Shown one piece after another: positions 41,362-52,493 of a DNA stretch of 64,000 bases; within the stretch, counting starts at the first letter, position 1; each line of letters begins with the position of its first letter. Origin of the DNA: Diplonema papillatum (taxonomy: Eukaryota > Euglenozoa > Diplonemea > Diplonemida > Diplonemidae); contig JAPJBO010000058.1 in assembly GCA_030068145.1 (NCBI GenBank), positions 124,001 to 188,000 on the forward strand, read 5' to 3'. A program made the translations under genes and the position numbers. Under the pieces are notes generated by a model. It did no database searches. It had not been told where the DNA came from and saw only the letters and a program-made list of their open reading frames with translations.

Positions 41362-42962
41362 AACACGCACCTTCGCCCTACAGCGAAAGGGTCTATGGTA
41401 GCTCAAAGGTAGCTCAAAGGCAAGGGATCCTACAGATATTGCGGGCTGCAGCGCCCTGCTGCGGGATACGTCTGGCTTACTGTAACCATGAAACAGAGTG
41501 CGAAGGACACTTGCTCTTCTAGCGTTTATTCTGTTTGAAGCCGAATGCGTTAAGGTTCTTATACCAATGCATGCACATCGCACGGCATTCAGACTCCGCG
41601 GAAACTCGCAAACATACAATATTGCTATGGCAGAACCGACTGCATGCCCCGATGTGTGTTCAGGAAGGTTCAACGAGCTCGTGGCGTATCCATGGGCGCT
41701 TAGAGTCACGACCGACAGGTCAGTTTCTTGCTAGTTAATGCTCGGCTGTTTGCGGTCCAAGGACCGGTAGACTAAAGAAGGTCAATCCTCCGAATCTCAC
41801 TTGAGTGGTGGCGCCCTGCTTGTGCCAACGGTCTTCACCTAAATCTTGCTTAACCCGTGCCCCCACCAACCAACAAGATGAAGCATGTGGACGGCCGGAC
41901 TGTCACCAAAGCGTCCTGCGCAGTAGATGATGCCAGACACATGCACGAGCGTGCAGCTATCTCAATAGTAACAGTGTACGCGATGGACACATTCGAGTGC
42001 CGGCGCCTTGCATTAGAGTGAAGTGCGACGACCAAGTGTGCGGCAGAACGCGTCGTTGACGTCGGTTGACCCGTGTCCTTACAATGCTTCGCAGACCCGG
42101 CTTGCGGCAAAGTGGAGAATGCTGCTCTTCTTGCCCAGTCGCTTGCAAGCACAACTGCGTTGCGGGCGGAGGCCTTTTGCCTGGTAGCAGCGCCTCCGCA
42201 TGGTTATTCCTTTGTTTCGTTCTCTCCGCTCGCTCCGACCGCGCCGGATGGTTGCGACAGTCGGGAGGAACGGTTCCGGCAACGTCAGCACGCAAAGCTC
42301 ACACCGTGCAGGACATGTTGAGCACGTACCATTCCAAATTCCTGTTGGCGCCTTGACGTCAACCGGAGACTCAAATGCACCGGCTTCAGACGGGTTCTGG
42401 CTAGCAGAGCAGTGTCCCGTAAATATACGGTGCCTGTCACATCAGTGCACCGGCCGGTCCATTCGGACTTGGTCGTTCGCCGAAGCAGTCATGATCTAAT
42501 GAATCTGATATGCCCTGAGTATCTCACGCATTCCTTTAGGCTGGGGGTTGGCTTAGGGCCGTTCAGCCATAATCCATCCAGTGCCGATCGAAAAACATGA
42601 GCCGGTCCATCCCCTGCTGGAGAAAAAGCCCATCGGGCCAGCGCATTCCGACAGCATGAACTTCCGTTTTTAGGCCCTGGTATCTACTGTTGTGAGCCTA
42701 TCTCTTGAAACTGCATCGAAGTGCCTGCCGCTGTTTATCACAGTGAATCACGGTCCACCACGGTCTATCAGGTCCATCCCTAGTCCCTAGAGCTGCATCG
42801 AATTGCCCGGTGCTGCATTCTTCGGCCTATCAAGAGGGGAGAAAGCACCGACCTGTTTCACGACGGTTTATCACACGGGCGGGGTATCCTTCTCCTCGGA
42901 CTCGAGCTGCGAGCAGCGACTTAAAAAGACAGAACAGCTCGATTGAAAGCTCCAAATAAAAG
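41362..42962. other. Intergenic, repeat before hydrolase gene
   Basis: No gene recognised. A family IV repeat lies at about 42690-42838, ending about 125 bp before the hydrolase ATG. Confidence 0.45.
42690..42838 (+). repeat. Dispersed repeat family IV
   Basis: Shares CTTGAAACTGCATCGAAGTG, CAGGTCCATCCCTAGTCCCT and GAATTGCCCGGTGCTG(C/T)ATT with 61005-61160 at high identity. Confidence 0.9.
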
Positions 42963-44859
42963 ATGTCGTTCAAGGCAGAAGAGGGCTCATTCCAGTCCCC
43001 ACAGGGCAAGCTCAACCTGCACGCCCGCCGGTGGCTGCCCACCTCAGGGGAGACGAAGGGTGTCGTGATCTTGGCGCACGGGTACCAGGAGCACTCGGGG
43101 AGGTATGAGAAGATCGCGAAGCCGCTGTGCGAGAAGGGCGTTGCGGTGTACGCGATGGACCATCGTGGGCACGGCAAAAGTGACTTGATTGATGGTAAAC
43201 GCGCGTACTTCAAGTCATTCAGCAACCTGGTGAAGGATTTCGCGCACTTCGCCGCGCTGGTGTATGACTCGTACAGTCAGAACACGGGGACGCCGGAATT
43301 CGAGCAGCTGCTGCGAAACACTGCGAACCCGGCCCCGATAGACGCGAGCGCGAAGCTGCCCGTGTTCATCATGGGGCACAGCATGGGCGGGCTCATCGCG
43401 GCCAACTACGTCGTGACGTACGCGAAAAAACCGTTGGCCGGCCTCGTCCTCTCGTCTCCATACTTCATGAACGGCAAGCAGCCCAACTGCTGCATCGTCG
43501 CGCTGGGGAAGGCCGCCGCAACCGTAATGCCACACGTATGCAGCACCCTATCTTCTGTCTTTTGCGGAGTATTTCTGAGGCTAGGCCAGTGCGTCGTGGC
43601 CACCGTGCATTTTACACAGAACGCACGCGAAAACTTGCACAATATGTCAAGCAGAAATTGTTCTTGTCCTTCGCAGCACGTTCCTGGGGAAGGATCACTT
43701 CGCCGCGACAATTTGCGCGAGCGCATGCAGCAGGGAAATGCGCGTTTGACCGCCGCAGCTACTACCACAGCTAAGGCTATCCCATCCCATTGCAATCATA
43801 TCAACTGGTATTGCACACGTGACATGCCAACGTTAGAAAAATGCAAAGCCTGAAACAGCGGAAAACAGAACTTTCTGTTTTTTGCTTTATTTTTAAGTCT
43901 TCAATACAATTTCACAATGTGACTACCTTGTGCTATCTGACCCGCAGCACACCCCCCTAGCCCGCTGATTCTTTTGTTCCTGGACGATGCGCAGTGTTGT
44001 GTTTCAGAAGATCTTGGGCCGATGCTATGCTCACGATTCTGCATTCTGCATGCTTCTTGGACCGACTCCTACAGAGCAGCAGTCAGTCCAGTTGTGGCTA
44101 ACTAGTGGGTGCGTCGCGACTCCACCCGATGAAGGCAGCGAAGTATCCTGGGAGGCAGCCTGTCTCTGGTTCCTCGTGGGGGCCTGGCGCCTTCTTCGAC
44201 CCACCTCCTCCCTTTTGTATCCCACTGACGTTCCATTCTAGGGTTGACGGCAACTACTAGTGTTACTGGACGATGCACGTAATGTGATTCGGCCAAGACT
44301 CACGATCCTGGGCATGTCTTAGTGGCCCATGGGCTATTAATTTTCGATCTGTAGTATCTGTTTTTGATACTGTGAGTTTCACGGGGGGGTTGTGGGTGGT
44401 GGTCGGTATGAAGCGAAGCTTTACCCACACCTGCTAACGAAAAAGAGCGAAACCGGATCCTGAATAATACATCGCAAACAGCTCCCCGTCGCTGAAATTG
44501 AGGTAGAGACGATCAGCCGCGACGAGGAAGAGAGGAAGAAGTACATGTCGGACCCTCTGAACTGCCCCGGGAAGGTGACGGCGAACGTGGCGAAGAACTT
44601 CATGGCCAACCACGACTTCATCGCAACCAGGTTTTCTGAGCTGAAGCTGCCGCTGCTCATCTTCCACGGGACGGCAGACCAGCTGACCAACCCTAAAGGA
44701 TCGCAGCTTTGCTACGACCTCGCCGGCAGCAAGGACAAGAAGTACCTGAAGTACGAAGGCGCTCACCACGAGCTGCTGAACGAGCTGCCGGACACGCAGT
44801 CCAAGTTCATCGATGACGTCGTCACCTGGGTGGTGGACCACTTGAAAACGCCGCAATAA
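42963..44859 (+). CDS. Monoglyceride-lipase-like alpha/beta hydrolase, two exons
   Basis: Serine hydrolase of the monoacylglycerol lipase / lysophospholipase group, likely splitting monoglycerides or lysolipids. Exons 42963-43535 and 44482-44859 give about 316 residues (human MGLL is 303); both junctions are phase 0. Seen: the group signature HGYQEHSGRY (about 40-49), MDHRGHGKSD, nucleophile elbow GHSMGG (Ser140), SSPYFM, MSDPLNCPGK, acid Asp257 in HGTADQLTNPKGS and His287 in YEGAHHELLNELPD. The complete triad suggests an active enzyme. There is no signal peptide or membrane anchor, so it is probably cytosolic or peripheral. The start is the ATG at MSFKAEEGSF; in-frame sequence upstream has no better candidate. 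Exact substrate is not decided by sequence. Confidence 0.9.
43536..44481 (+). other. Hydrolase intron
   Basis: GTATGC donor, TCGCAAACAG acceptor, 946 bp. No repeat or extra exon recognised. Confidence 0.65.
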
Positions 44860-46377
44860 ATATCGCCGGGATTGCAGAATCGCTTATTGGGCGTGTCTGA
44901 CTCACGTCCAAACCCTTACTGGAACTTCTTTCCTCGGGTTCGTTCGGACCGGCCTCCTCTTCGCTCCACCCGGTGTGCTTGAAGCAAGCTGGGCCATCTG
45001 GGGTGCAGAAATAGTCCAACGCGCCGCGCCGACAAGCCCCGTGCGAGGGAAATAATCAAACAAAAAGATACCCGGACCCTCAAGCGAGTTTGCACCTTTT
45101 TTTAAAAAAAAAAAGGCCGAAGTTCACCACCGGAGGACTTTTACGAAGCGAGCTTCCACTGTGGTCGTTTTGATGCTGTTCTTTTTATTTTCTCGGCGCG
45201 TAGGGTGTCATGGAGGGGCCTTCACGTGGCGACACTGCTGACCGCACCTTAATTGAGTACAGCAGCAGTGACGCGCCGAGAGTCGTAGTAGCAGTAGTAG
45301 TAGGAATTGGCAGCTAGCTTCTGGCCTCATCGCACTCGGTCTCGGCTTGTGTCATCGAGTTCATTCTTCATCAGAAAGGAAAGGAAGGAGAGAAGTCTGA
45401 CAGAAGCCTGATAACTAGCTTACTAGCGAATGGGATAGGTACAGCACAGTGCCACAACCCCGTCCGCTCTGCCCTGTGGCTGACCGTCTCGACGAGCTTG
45501 TGTTGAGCGCAAGCGCCAAGCCCCAAAGTGCGCCACGCCTTGATGCTTTAGTTTGGGAAATCGGTAGCCACTTGCCGCTTCGCTCACCATTTCAACGTGC
45601 CTTGAGGGGCTGGTCGTACCTCTCCTTCTCTCGTTTGTCTTTTCTTTCGGTTGTTCTGCGTCTGATTCCTCTGATGCTGCATTCTTCATCTGGGAGGTTC
45701 CTTATGCAAGTTTGTTTCATTGTCCGAAACGGAGACACCTACACCTGGACGAAGCCAAGCCGAGTTTATCCCCGTTCATGCAACAAACGAGGTTGTTTCC
45801 AGCACTCACAGAGTGCCCAGCCTACCCCAAGAAAAGACGCATCGTGTTCGAATGCGAGCTTCTGTACGAACCCAGCGAACAGCTTCTGGGGCAAACACGA
45901 CACACTCGTGTTCGTCCTTCGTGCAACGGGCAAGGTTACTTCCAGCACCGAGAACGCCTTGAGATGAGTTCGGCGCATCGCTTTTGCGATGCCGAACATT
46001 TAGGAGAGGGGGGGCGTTCAGCGGGTTTCCGGATCATTTCGTGATACGTCCTCAAAAGGAAATAGTCCCTGAGACGAGGCACCCGGACGACGCTGAATTG
46101 TTACCCGCAGTTCGAGTACGGGTCAGCCACGCAGCGGGGCGCACAGAGATACTCTGGCTGACTGCCTACATGGGGAAGAACGCCAGCAAGACGATCTGTT
46201 GCCGAACCAAATGATGCCAGGTAAACTCTCGAGTGTGTCTTGTAGGGGAGGCATGTTACTCAAGACCCTGGGTATTGTAGCTCTCTTTTCTCACTAAGTC
46301 CGTGAGGTCGTCGAAAGCAAACCTTTCCTGAGCATTTTGGCCTGATTTTATTATTCCATATGGTATATATCCATATG
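44860..46377. other. Intergenic between hydrolase and retrotransposon
   Basis: No gene recognised. Holds a family VI repeat (45208-45263) followed by short AGTAG repeats. The right end (TGGTATATATCCATATG) is the flank of the tyrosine-recombinase element. Confidence 0.45.
45208..45263 (+). repeat. Dispersed repeat family VI
   Basis: GTGTCATGGAGGGGCCTTCA, CGTGGCGACACTG and TGACCGCACCTTAATTGAGT recur at 58372-58427 with about three differences. Confidence 0.9.
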
Positions 46378-46668
46378 TTAACTTCTCATTGTGAGGCTCA
46401 TCGACAATTTAACCTATGTTTTATGACGTACTCCCATTCTCCCAAACAGGTTCCTGCCAACTGGTTTTACTTCCTTTAACTGGTTTGGCAGAGCATTGGG
46501 ACGCGAGCCGTCAGGCGAGGCGGCCACGTACGCGGCGTTCTGCGCGCTGCTACGTTTGGCAAACTGCTTGGTGACCCGTCACATGCAGTTTGGCAGGCGG
46601 CTGGTTCGCCGCAGGTAGCATTTCGAGCGCAGCGTTACCTCAGACGTTTTCGGGAACCTTTGGGTTCG
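46378..46668 (-). repeat. Split direct repeat B2 (outer 3' end)
   Basis: 291 bp, starting TTAACTTCTCATTGTGAGGC on the plus strand, matches 48359-48648 except for one extra base near GGCAGGCGGCTGG. Confidence 0.95.
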
Positions 46669-46874
46669 CTACCGAGATCCTGAAGCTCGCTGCCAAACCA
46701 GGGAAGCTAAACCCAGAACTTGTCGAATGGGAAGGGCAGCGGAAGGGACATGCACTGAAATCCGGACGCACTGCCTTGAAGGAATGAAACATGACCTCGA
46801 AGCGTTCACAGTTCTGCCTTCCTGTCGATGACGATAGCGCCCGTCCTGAGGGAGATCCGGGGCGACGTGGGCAC

Positions 46875-48260
46875 TCATACCTTGCATCTGCGCCTCTTCA
46901 GGGGCTGCTCATCGCCCCGGGACTCCGCACTGGTTGCGCCGCTCTCGGGTGTGCGGTACAGATGCTTCAACCTGACGGGGTTGTAAAACTGCACCGCTTC
47001 GACACAATCGGGCTCCTTCAAAACCCTCTTGCTGTAGTGACGGGCCATCGACTCTGTGGCCCAGTCTCCTACGTCCTGGAGAGCCGTCAGGTTGATGCCC
47101 GCCTTCAATAGCGTACAGCAGCCACCTATTCTGGCACTGTGGGTGCAGAAGGGCCTGCGGTTGCGCTGCGACTTGTGCCTCCCGTTCAACGTCTCCAGAA
47201 TGCCTCTGGAACCCGCCCCTCCACACAGGGCCTTGTAGAAGGAGGGGTAGGTCGTGAAAGGACACAACAATTCGTTATCTGCAGCCAGACGCTTCAGGAT
47301 TCCGAAAACCTTGACCGGACAGTACGGAACGGAGCGTTCGCCGGCGCCAGAGGCCCCTGCGCTCAGCCTCGGCATGGACAGAGGAGGGACTAGGTCTATA
47401 GCTTCGAACTCTAGCACGCTTGAAAACCCCTCGCCACCTCCTTTCGCGACTCTCCAGACCACTCTGACCTTCCCCCTCCCGAGTTCTACGTCACCCGTCC
47501 GCAGAGACTGCATACTCGAGGAACGCAGCAGGGTGAAGTGTTCCGCCAGAAGCTGGAGACCTGCGTTGAGCTGGCTCTGGGTCTCTATTTCTGAGAAGAC
47601 CACTCTCAATTGAGCTAATCCCAGGGGCTCCTCCTGCTCAGGCTTGGGGGACTTCTTCTGCAAAGCTGCAATTACTCCCCTAATCCTGTTCGCCGGGTCG
47701 CTGAGACCGTGTCCCTCCGCCTTGTTCTCTGCCAGGATGGCTTTCACCACACTCTGCGGCGCCCTGAAACCGTCCTCCTCTCCCATCTGGGTTAAGCGAA
47801 GGTACCCAGCGAAGTCCTCCACTCTAGAGACTTCGATAGGGTACGGCCTTACCCCTATCCCTGCACACCACTCCTTGTACACCTTCGTGCTGGAGGCGTA
47901 GGCCGCCTTGGACGAAGCCTGCAGCAGGCAGTCTCGTATCGCCCTGCGAGCCTCCTCCCTCGAATGCTTCGCGATCGTTGCCCGAAGGGCGTTCCTCTGC
48001 GCGGTATTGTAGGTGCGGGCCGAGCTCTTACTTTCGCACTGTGAGCCCGCCCGACCCGGCAGCTCGGCCGCTAGGCCTCTGAACCTCTCGTACGCTTCCC
48101 TCCCCGGACGCGGTCCAGGGAGAGCCCACCACTTCAGCGAGCTGAAGGAGGCTAACGTCACTCGGCTGTTGAGAAGCGCCAGCGACCTGGTCAGGGCGAC
48201 CCACTCGTCCGCCGTAAACCTGGTACTCAGGTGCTCCACAGCCGATGTATCCCAAGTCAT
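46875..48260 (-). CDS. Tyrosine recombinase of the retrotransposon
   Basis: About 461 residues, starting MTWDTSAVEHLSTRF. It replaces the DDE integrase of LTR elements and would integrate a circular DNA copy. The C-terminal catalytic half shows box A LLRSSSMQSLRTGDV, then THSARIGGCCTLLKAG (HxxR), VGDWATESMARHY (GDW in place of GHW; Tyr nucleophile). The N-terminal half holds a core-binding-like helical region (ASSTKVYKEWCAGIG). The gene lies between A2 and B2, an unusual place; in described Ngaro-type elements the recombinase precedes B1. Same strand as RT. Confidence 0.85.
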   Translation of the reverse strand: MTWDTSAVEHLSTRFTADEWVALTRSLALLNSRVTLASFSSLKWWALPGPRPGREAYERFRGLAAELPGRAGSQCESKSSARTYNTAQRNALRATIAKHSREEARRAIRDCLLQASSKAAYASSTKVYKEWCAGIGVRPYPIEVSRVEDFAGYLRLTQMGEEDGFRAPQSVVKAILAENKAEGHGLSDPANRIRGVIAALQKKSPKPEQEEPLGLAQLRVVFSEIETQSQLNAGLQLLAEHFTLLRSSSMQSLRTGDVELGRGKVRVVWRVAKGGGEGFSSVLEFEAIDLVPPLSMPRLSAGASGAGERSVPYCPVKVFGILKRLAADNELLCPFTTYPSFYKALCGGAGSRGILETLNGRHKSQRNRRPFCTHSARIGGCCTLLKAGINLTALQDVGDWATESMARHYSKRVLKEPDCVEAVQFYNPVRLKHLYRTPESGATSAESRGDEQPLKRRRCKV

Positions 48261-48280
48261 TCTCGGGTGGGTGGGGTGGG

Positions 48281-48358
48281 AACGAGAATTACACCTGTTT
48301 GTGTCGATTGCGAAGCCAACGAAGGCTTTGGTCGGATTTAGCTGACATAAAACTCCAG
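48281..48358 (-). repeat. Split direct repeat A2 (internal)
   Basis: 78 bp identical to A1 (52938-53015), from AACGAGAATTACACC to AAACTCCAG on the plus strand, directly joined to B1. Confidence 0.95.
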
Positions 48359-48648
48359 TTAACTTCTCATTGTGAGGCTCATCGACAATTTAACCTATGT
48401 TTTATGACGTACTCCCATTCTCCCAAACAGGTTCCTGCCAACTGGTTTTACTTCCTTTAACTGGTTTGGCAGAGCATTGGGACGCGAGCCGTCAGGCGAG
48501 GCGGCCACGTACGCGGCGTTCTGCGCGCTGCTACGTTTGGCAAACTGCTTGGTGACCCGTCACATGCAGTTTGGCAGGGGCTGGTTCGCCGCAGGTAGCA
48601 TTTCGAGCGCAGCGTTACCTCAGACGTTTTCGGGAACCTTTGGGTTCG
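48359..48648 (-). repeat. Split direct repeat B1 (internal)
   Basis: 290 bp, matches B2 at 46378-46668 with a single-base gap, and abuts A2 so that the pair forms the presumed circle junction. Confidence 0.95.
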
Positions 48649-48806
48649 TTCCCAATGGCTCTCTTCCCAATGGTTCTCGTGCGTGGCTTGTTGCCGTGGC
48701 GATCCCCTCTTCAGAGCTGAGGGGGCGAGAAGGCGAAGGATGCTCTCTGATGCAGATGACGACTTGATGGAGTAAAAGAAACAAAAAAAGCTCGGGCAGC
48801 GACAGT

Positions 48807-50735
48807 CTATCGGTGCTCTGAGACAGAACCTCCTCGCGCGGACCCACCACTCATGCCGCCCATTGCTCTCCGCAACACTGCGGTCCGGGGAAAGACTCTG
48901 CTGGGATTGACCCCTCGTATTGGCTGGTCTGCCCACTCCAACCTCAGGCGACTAGGCAGGTCGGAGAGATTCTGCTCTCCAGGCACCCTTTCGAAACGAG
49001 CCGTGGCCCTTGCCCTGGCCAAGAACCCCCACAACCAGTGCACCGGCTCGAAGAGTTCGGCGGACCTGGAGCTACCCTGCAGGATACTCTGCAGCGCCAC
49101 GTTGTTGTCGATCCAGGCCGCTAGCACGAAGTCTTGCACTCCCTCAAACCAGTGCAACATGGACACCGTGACCGCCGCAAACTCAAGAATGTGGATGCCC
49201 ACCTTCTCAAACTCTACCGGGACAGGACAGCTGAAGAACTCGACACCCACAAGCGTGTCCCCCATCATCGTCGCAAGAATGGCACCTAGGCCCTTGGGAC
49301 ACGCGTCGGTGTGTAAAACGTATCGCCTCTCTGGGACCCCTGATAGAAGAGTGGCGGCAGGAATGAATTTGTTGAAGTTCAGGTGAGGGTCGTCGAGGAG
49401 CTCGAACCACCACAGGAGGGCCCTCCGCAGGTCACCGTTCAGCGGAAACCCCAGCCGGGTGGACCTGGCATCCGAGCGCCTGTAGATCGGTTGCAGCATA
49501 ATCCTTCCTACCTTTCCATACAGAGCGGCCGTGGCGAAGTTCAGCTTACCGGCCAGGGACGATGCCTCACCCGGAGACAGCGAGTTGCTACCGAGGAACT
49601 GTTGCAGTAGGCACCTCAGTTTCTCCTTCCTCGGTTCAGAGAGGAAGACGTTTACACCCCCGGAGCTCATGCTGAACATAAGGCCAAGGTGGCGGAAACA
49701 GTTGCTCCGCGCCGTCTTCTCCTCGTTGAACGCTGTCCCCAGGATGGTCTCTAGCAACTCTAGCAGATCCCCGAGCAGGCTCTCGTCCTCATGTAGGCCC
49801 GGGCAAGCGAAGTCGTCGAAGTACTGCATCAGCGGCACCCTCATGCCGACTCGAACAATCCTCACCAGCGTCTTCGCGAACGCGTTGTAGTGAACCACGC
49901 TCGCTGATTCACCGAAAGAGAGTTTCTTCAGCTTGAAGAACCTCACGGAGCCATCGCCATCCTCTGCTACCACTGTCCTACAGAGGGGCCCATTGTCAGC
50001 CCCCAGCTGTCTGTAGGCCTCACTGTGATCGAGGCCTACCATGCAGAAAGCGCAGACATCGATCGAATCCAGTTTCCCCTTCGACTGTACCGCTGACGCC
50101 CTGTTAACCTGCGCCATCTTGCCGTCGTCACAGGCCCTTTCTTTCGGGGAGCAACCTGGCTTGTCCGCCTTCACCTGCTTAACTATGAACCTACGAAGAA
50201 AAACAGAGTTGCGCGGCAATGGAATCGACAACTCCTTCATGTGGCCAGCCTCAACGTCCTTCAACACCGATTTCCATATGGCCGACCTGTTCTCTCTCGA
50301 GTCCAGGCTGATGGCCCCCTTCGTCCTAGCGAGGACCTCCTGCTGACGCCCAAGGAGCTCCGCTATCGAGAGTTCCGGCGTCGAGACGGGGCCCCTCTCG
50401 TAGATGGCGTCGTAAGCTAGAACTCCAGACATAGGAAAGCCGTTCCTCAGGTGCGCTACCAGGCTCCCCATGCCCTCGATACCCGTATCCCGAAGCATCT
50501 CCTCCAGGAGCCGCACGTTACAAGGTCCCTTCGGCTCTCGTCGTAGATCCTCGGCTCGCTTCCTCCACTTCAGAAGAAAAGCCGACCGGTACTGCTGACA
50601 TTCTTTCAAAGTGCTCGAGGCGGTGAAGGTTATGGCCGCCGTCAGCTCCGGCTCCAGGTTGGCGACTGCCGGCGAGGGAGGCTCTGCATCGAGGGAGGAA
50701 AGAAAAAACGTCACCTTCATATCCGTTCCTTCCAC
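48807..50735 (-). CDS. Reverse transcriptase-RNase H of the retrotransposon
   Basis: About 642 residues counted from a GTG; the first ATG is at 50720 (MKVTFFLSSLDAEPP). RT: LDHSEAYRQL (A), LSFGESASVVHYNAF (B), MQYFDDFACPG (C, catalytic DD), LGLMFSMSSGGVNVFLSEPR. RNase H: LHTDACPKGLGAIL, ILEFAAVTVSMLHW, AWIDNNVALQSILQG and VPGEQNLSDLPSR supply the D-E-D-D set. This RT-RH layout without an aspartic protease or DDE integrase is typical of the DIRS order. The frame is the same as the gag ORF and stays open back to the gag TGA, so readthrough synthesis is possible; starting at the ATG is the simpler alternative. Confidence 0.9.
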   Translation of the reverse strand: MEGTDMKVTFFLSSLDAEPPSPAVANLEPELTAAITFTASSTLKECQQYRSAFLLKWRKRAEDLRREPKGPCNVRLLEEMLRDTGIEGMGSLVAHLRNGFPMSGVLAYDAIYERGPVSTPELSIAELLGRQQEVLARTKGAISLDSRENRSAIWKSVLKDVEAGHMKELSIPLPRNSVFLRRFIVKQVKADKPGCSPKERACDDGKMAQVNRASAVQSKGKLDSIDVCAFCMVGLDHSEAYRQLGADNGPLCRTVVAEDGDGSVRFFKLKKLSFGESASVVHYNAFAKTLVRIVRVGMRVPLMQYFDDFACPGLHEDESLLGDLLELLETILGTAFNEEKTARSNCFRHLGLMFSMSSGGVNVFLSEPRKEKLRCLLQQFLGSNSLSPGEASSLAGKLNFATAALYGKVGRIMLQPIYRRSDARSTRLGFPLNGDLRRALLWWFELLDDPHLNFNKFIPAATLLSGVPERRYVLHTDACPKGLGAILATMMGDTLVGVEFFSCPVPVEFEKVGIHILEFAAVTVSMLHWFEGVQDFVLAAWIDNNVALQSILQGSSRSAELFEPVHWLWGFLARARATARFERVPGEQNLSDLPSRLRLEWADQPIRGVNPSRVFPRTAVLRRAMGGMSGGSARGGSVSEHR

Positions 50736-50807
50736 GGGGGACGAGCCTTTCGGTCCTCCGGCTGGCGAGCTGGGGGGGGGGGAGGGAAGGGTGCTCGGCG
50801 CGGGAAG

Positions 50808-52016
50808 TCACTTCCTCCCAGGGTCCGCCCTGGCCCTCTTCGTCGGCGGGCCGCCGTGCTGCGCTTCACGCCCCCTTCTGGGCTGGTCTGCCTGCTGCAC
50901 CCTGCCGGCGCCGACGGCTCTCTGCCTGCGACTAACCACGAGGGCCTTACCCGCGTCCTGCGCTTGGCGGGGCTCTTGCCCGTACCTGTAGGGATCCTGT
51001 CTCGGACGGTCCTGCTGCCTTTCCAGGGCGAAGGACTGAATCCCTATCAGGACGCCAGCATCCTCCTGCGTCAAGTCCCGGACCACACCGGCGGCCAGCT
51101 GTTCCCCTTGCCTCGGCCTCTTAGCACTGGCGAGTTGGACCCCGCGCATCCTCCTGTCATACTCCTTCGCAACTTGCAGCCGGTATCTGCAGGCGATGTT
51201 GGTGACGACAGCGGGATACGCGAAGACGAAGACGAGAGGGCTGGGGCCCAGTGCACCCGTTAGGGCGGCCGCTACCAAGAGTCTCTGCAGCGAAACCGCA
51301 AGGTGGGATATTGGAGCATCCTCGCGACCCCTCGCCTCCTTTCTCTGCAGAACCCCCGCTTCGGACAGCACGAACCCCTTCTCTTCCGTCTCACCACCAT
51401 GCGTCCAGCCCTCCTGCGAGAACGGGGGGCGCGAAACGTCCACAAACGGAAGAAGGAGATCAGGGACTTCCTCCCCTCTCTTCTGAAACGCATTCAGCTG
51501 CGCGTATGTGGGCTTCAGGAAGTCCGGCAGACTCGACAACCCGAAAAGCTCCAGCTGCGTGTCGACGTCCAGGATTCTCCTGGGCAGCTGAGCCGGGCGA
51601 AGAGCGGCCTCCTCCTTCCGCCTCCTAGCAGTCTCGCCCTCCACCGACTCCTGCTGGCGAAGCCACTTCTTTGCCGCGGTCCGCAGCCTCGGGGGACACT
51701 TGGCCGGCAAATTTGCCGCGCCTTCCGTCTGAGCGCAGTCAAGGAGGGAGCTGTAGCCCAGCGCGTGCAGCTCCTTCGCGGCCTTGACGAAGTCGGCCGG
51801 CTCCGTGTCCGTGTAGCCGGCCGCCCACGCCTCGAACACCAACATGGGTGCCAGACCCTTCCTCTCTGCGTCCAGGCTGTCCACCACGGCCCTGTAGGCC
51901 TCGGCGTGGGCCCCCGCGTCGAACCCGGGAACGAGCTCGAAAGCTTCGCAGAGGGGGTCCTGGTGGCCCATCCTCTCAACCTCCGACCTCCTTGACCAGC
52001 ACTCGGGAATCGACAT
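50808..52016 (-). CDS. Gag-like ORF of the retrotransposon
   Basis: About 402 residues from MSIPECWSRRSEVER. No CCHC knuckle. The first half is helical and acidic/Ala-rich, a hydrophobic stretch (LAVSLQRLLVAAALTGALG; PLVFVFAYPAVVTNIACRY) lies near residues 245-285, and the end is strongly basic (PPTKRARADPGRK), fitting nucleic-acid binding. Identified as gag mainly by position as the first ORF. It ends in TGA followed by CTTCCC; 24 sense codons link it in frame to the RT ORF. Confidence 0.7.
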   Translation of the reverse strand: MSIPECWSRRSEVERMGHQDPLCEAFELVPGFDAGAHAEAYRAVVDSLDAERKGLAPMLVFEAWAAGYTDTEPADFVKAAKELHALGYSSLLDCAQTEGAANLPAKCPPRLRTAAKKWLRQQESVEGETARRRKEEAALRPAQLPRRILDVDTQLELFGLSSLPDFLKPTYAQLNAFQKRGEEVPDLLLPFVDVSRPPFSQEGWTHGGETEEKGFVLSEAGVLQRKEARGREDAPISHLAVSLQRLLVAAALTGALGPSPLVFVFAYPAVVTNIACRYRLQVAKEYDRRMRGVQLASAKRPRQGEQLAAGVVRDLTQEDAGVLIGIQSFALERQQDRPRQDPYRYGQEPRQAQDAGKALVVSRRQRAVGAGRVQQADQPRRGREAQHGGPPTKRARADPGRK

Positions 52017-52493
52017 CTTATCACCTGTTGAACCCCGTGTTTTTTTTTTTTTTCGTTACTCCCTGCTTTTTCACCTCTTGCATCGCAGGCCATATGCGCG
52101 TTCGAGCGACCATCTCTTGCTACTGGCACCTACAAGCACCGCCGCCACAGAGTCATGCTTCTCGTCGCCGGGCACTCCACACTGCCTCTACGGCTCACAT
52201 CCCCTCAATTCTACAGAACTCCGCATATCGCCGGCTTATTACACTGTAGAGACGAAACTGCCTTCTCAGGGCACCTGCATGATGGGGTGCTTGTGCGCAA
52301 AAAGCGGGGGAAAAAAGGCATTCACTCGCTCGCGACCAGAGGGGAGGCATGAGCGATTCTCGAGTCTCTGCAACGCCCTCTGTTCCCTCGGATACGGTAG
52401 CACTTCCGACATCCGACTCGCCTCGTGAGGTATCCCCAAACCAGCAGGGGCGTCCTAGGTGCTCTTCACGAATGTTCTCGACACGGCTGTCAT
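52017..52493. other. Retrotransposon leader, proximal part
   Basis: Untranslated-looking sequence between the gag ATG and the leader repeat; includes an oligo-T run (52040-52053). Nothing recognised. Confidence 0.4.
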
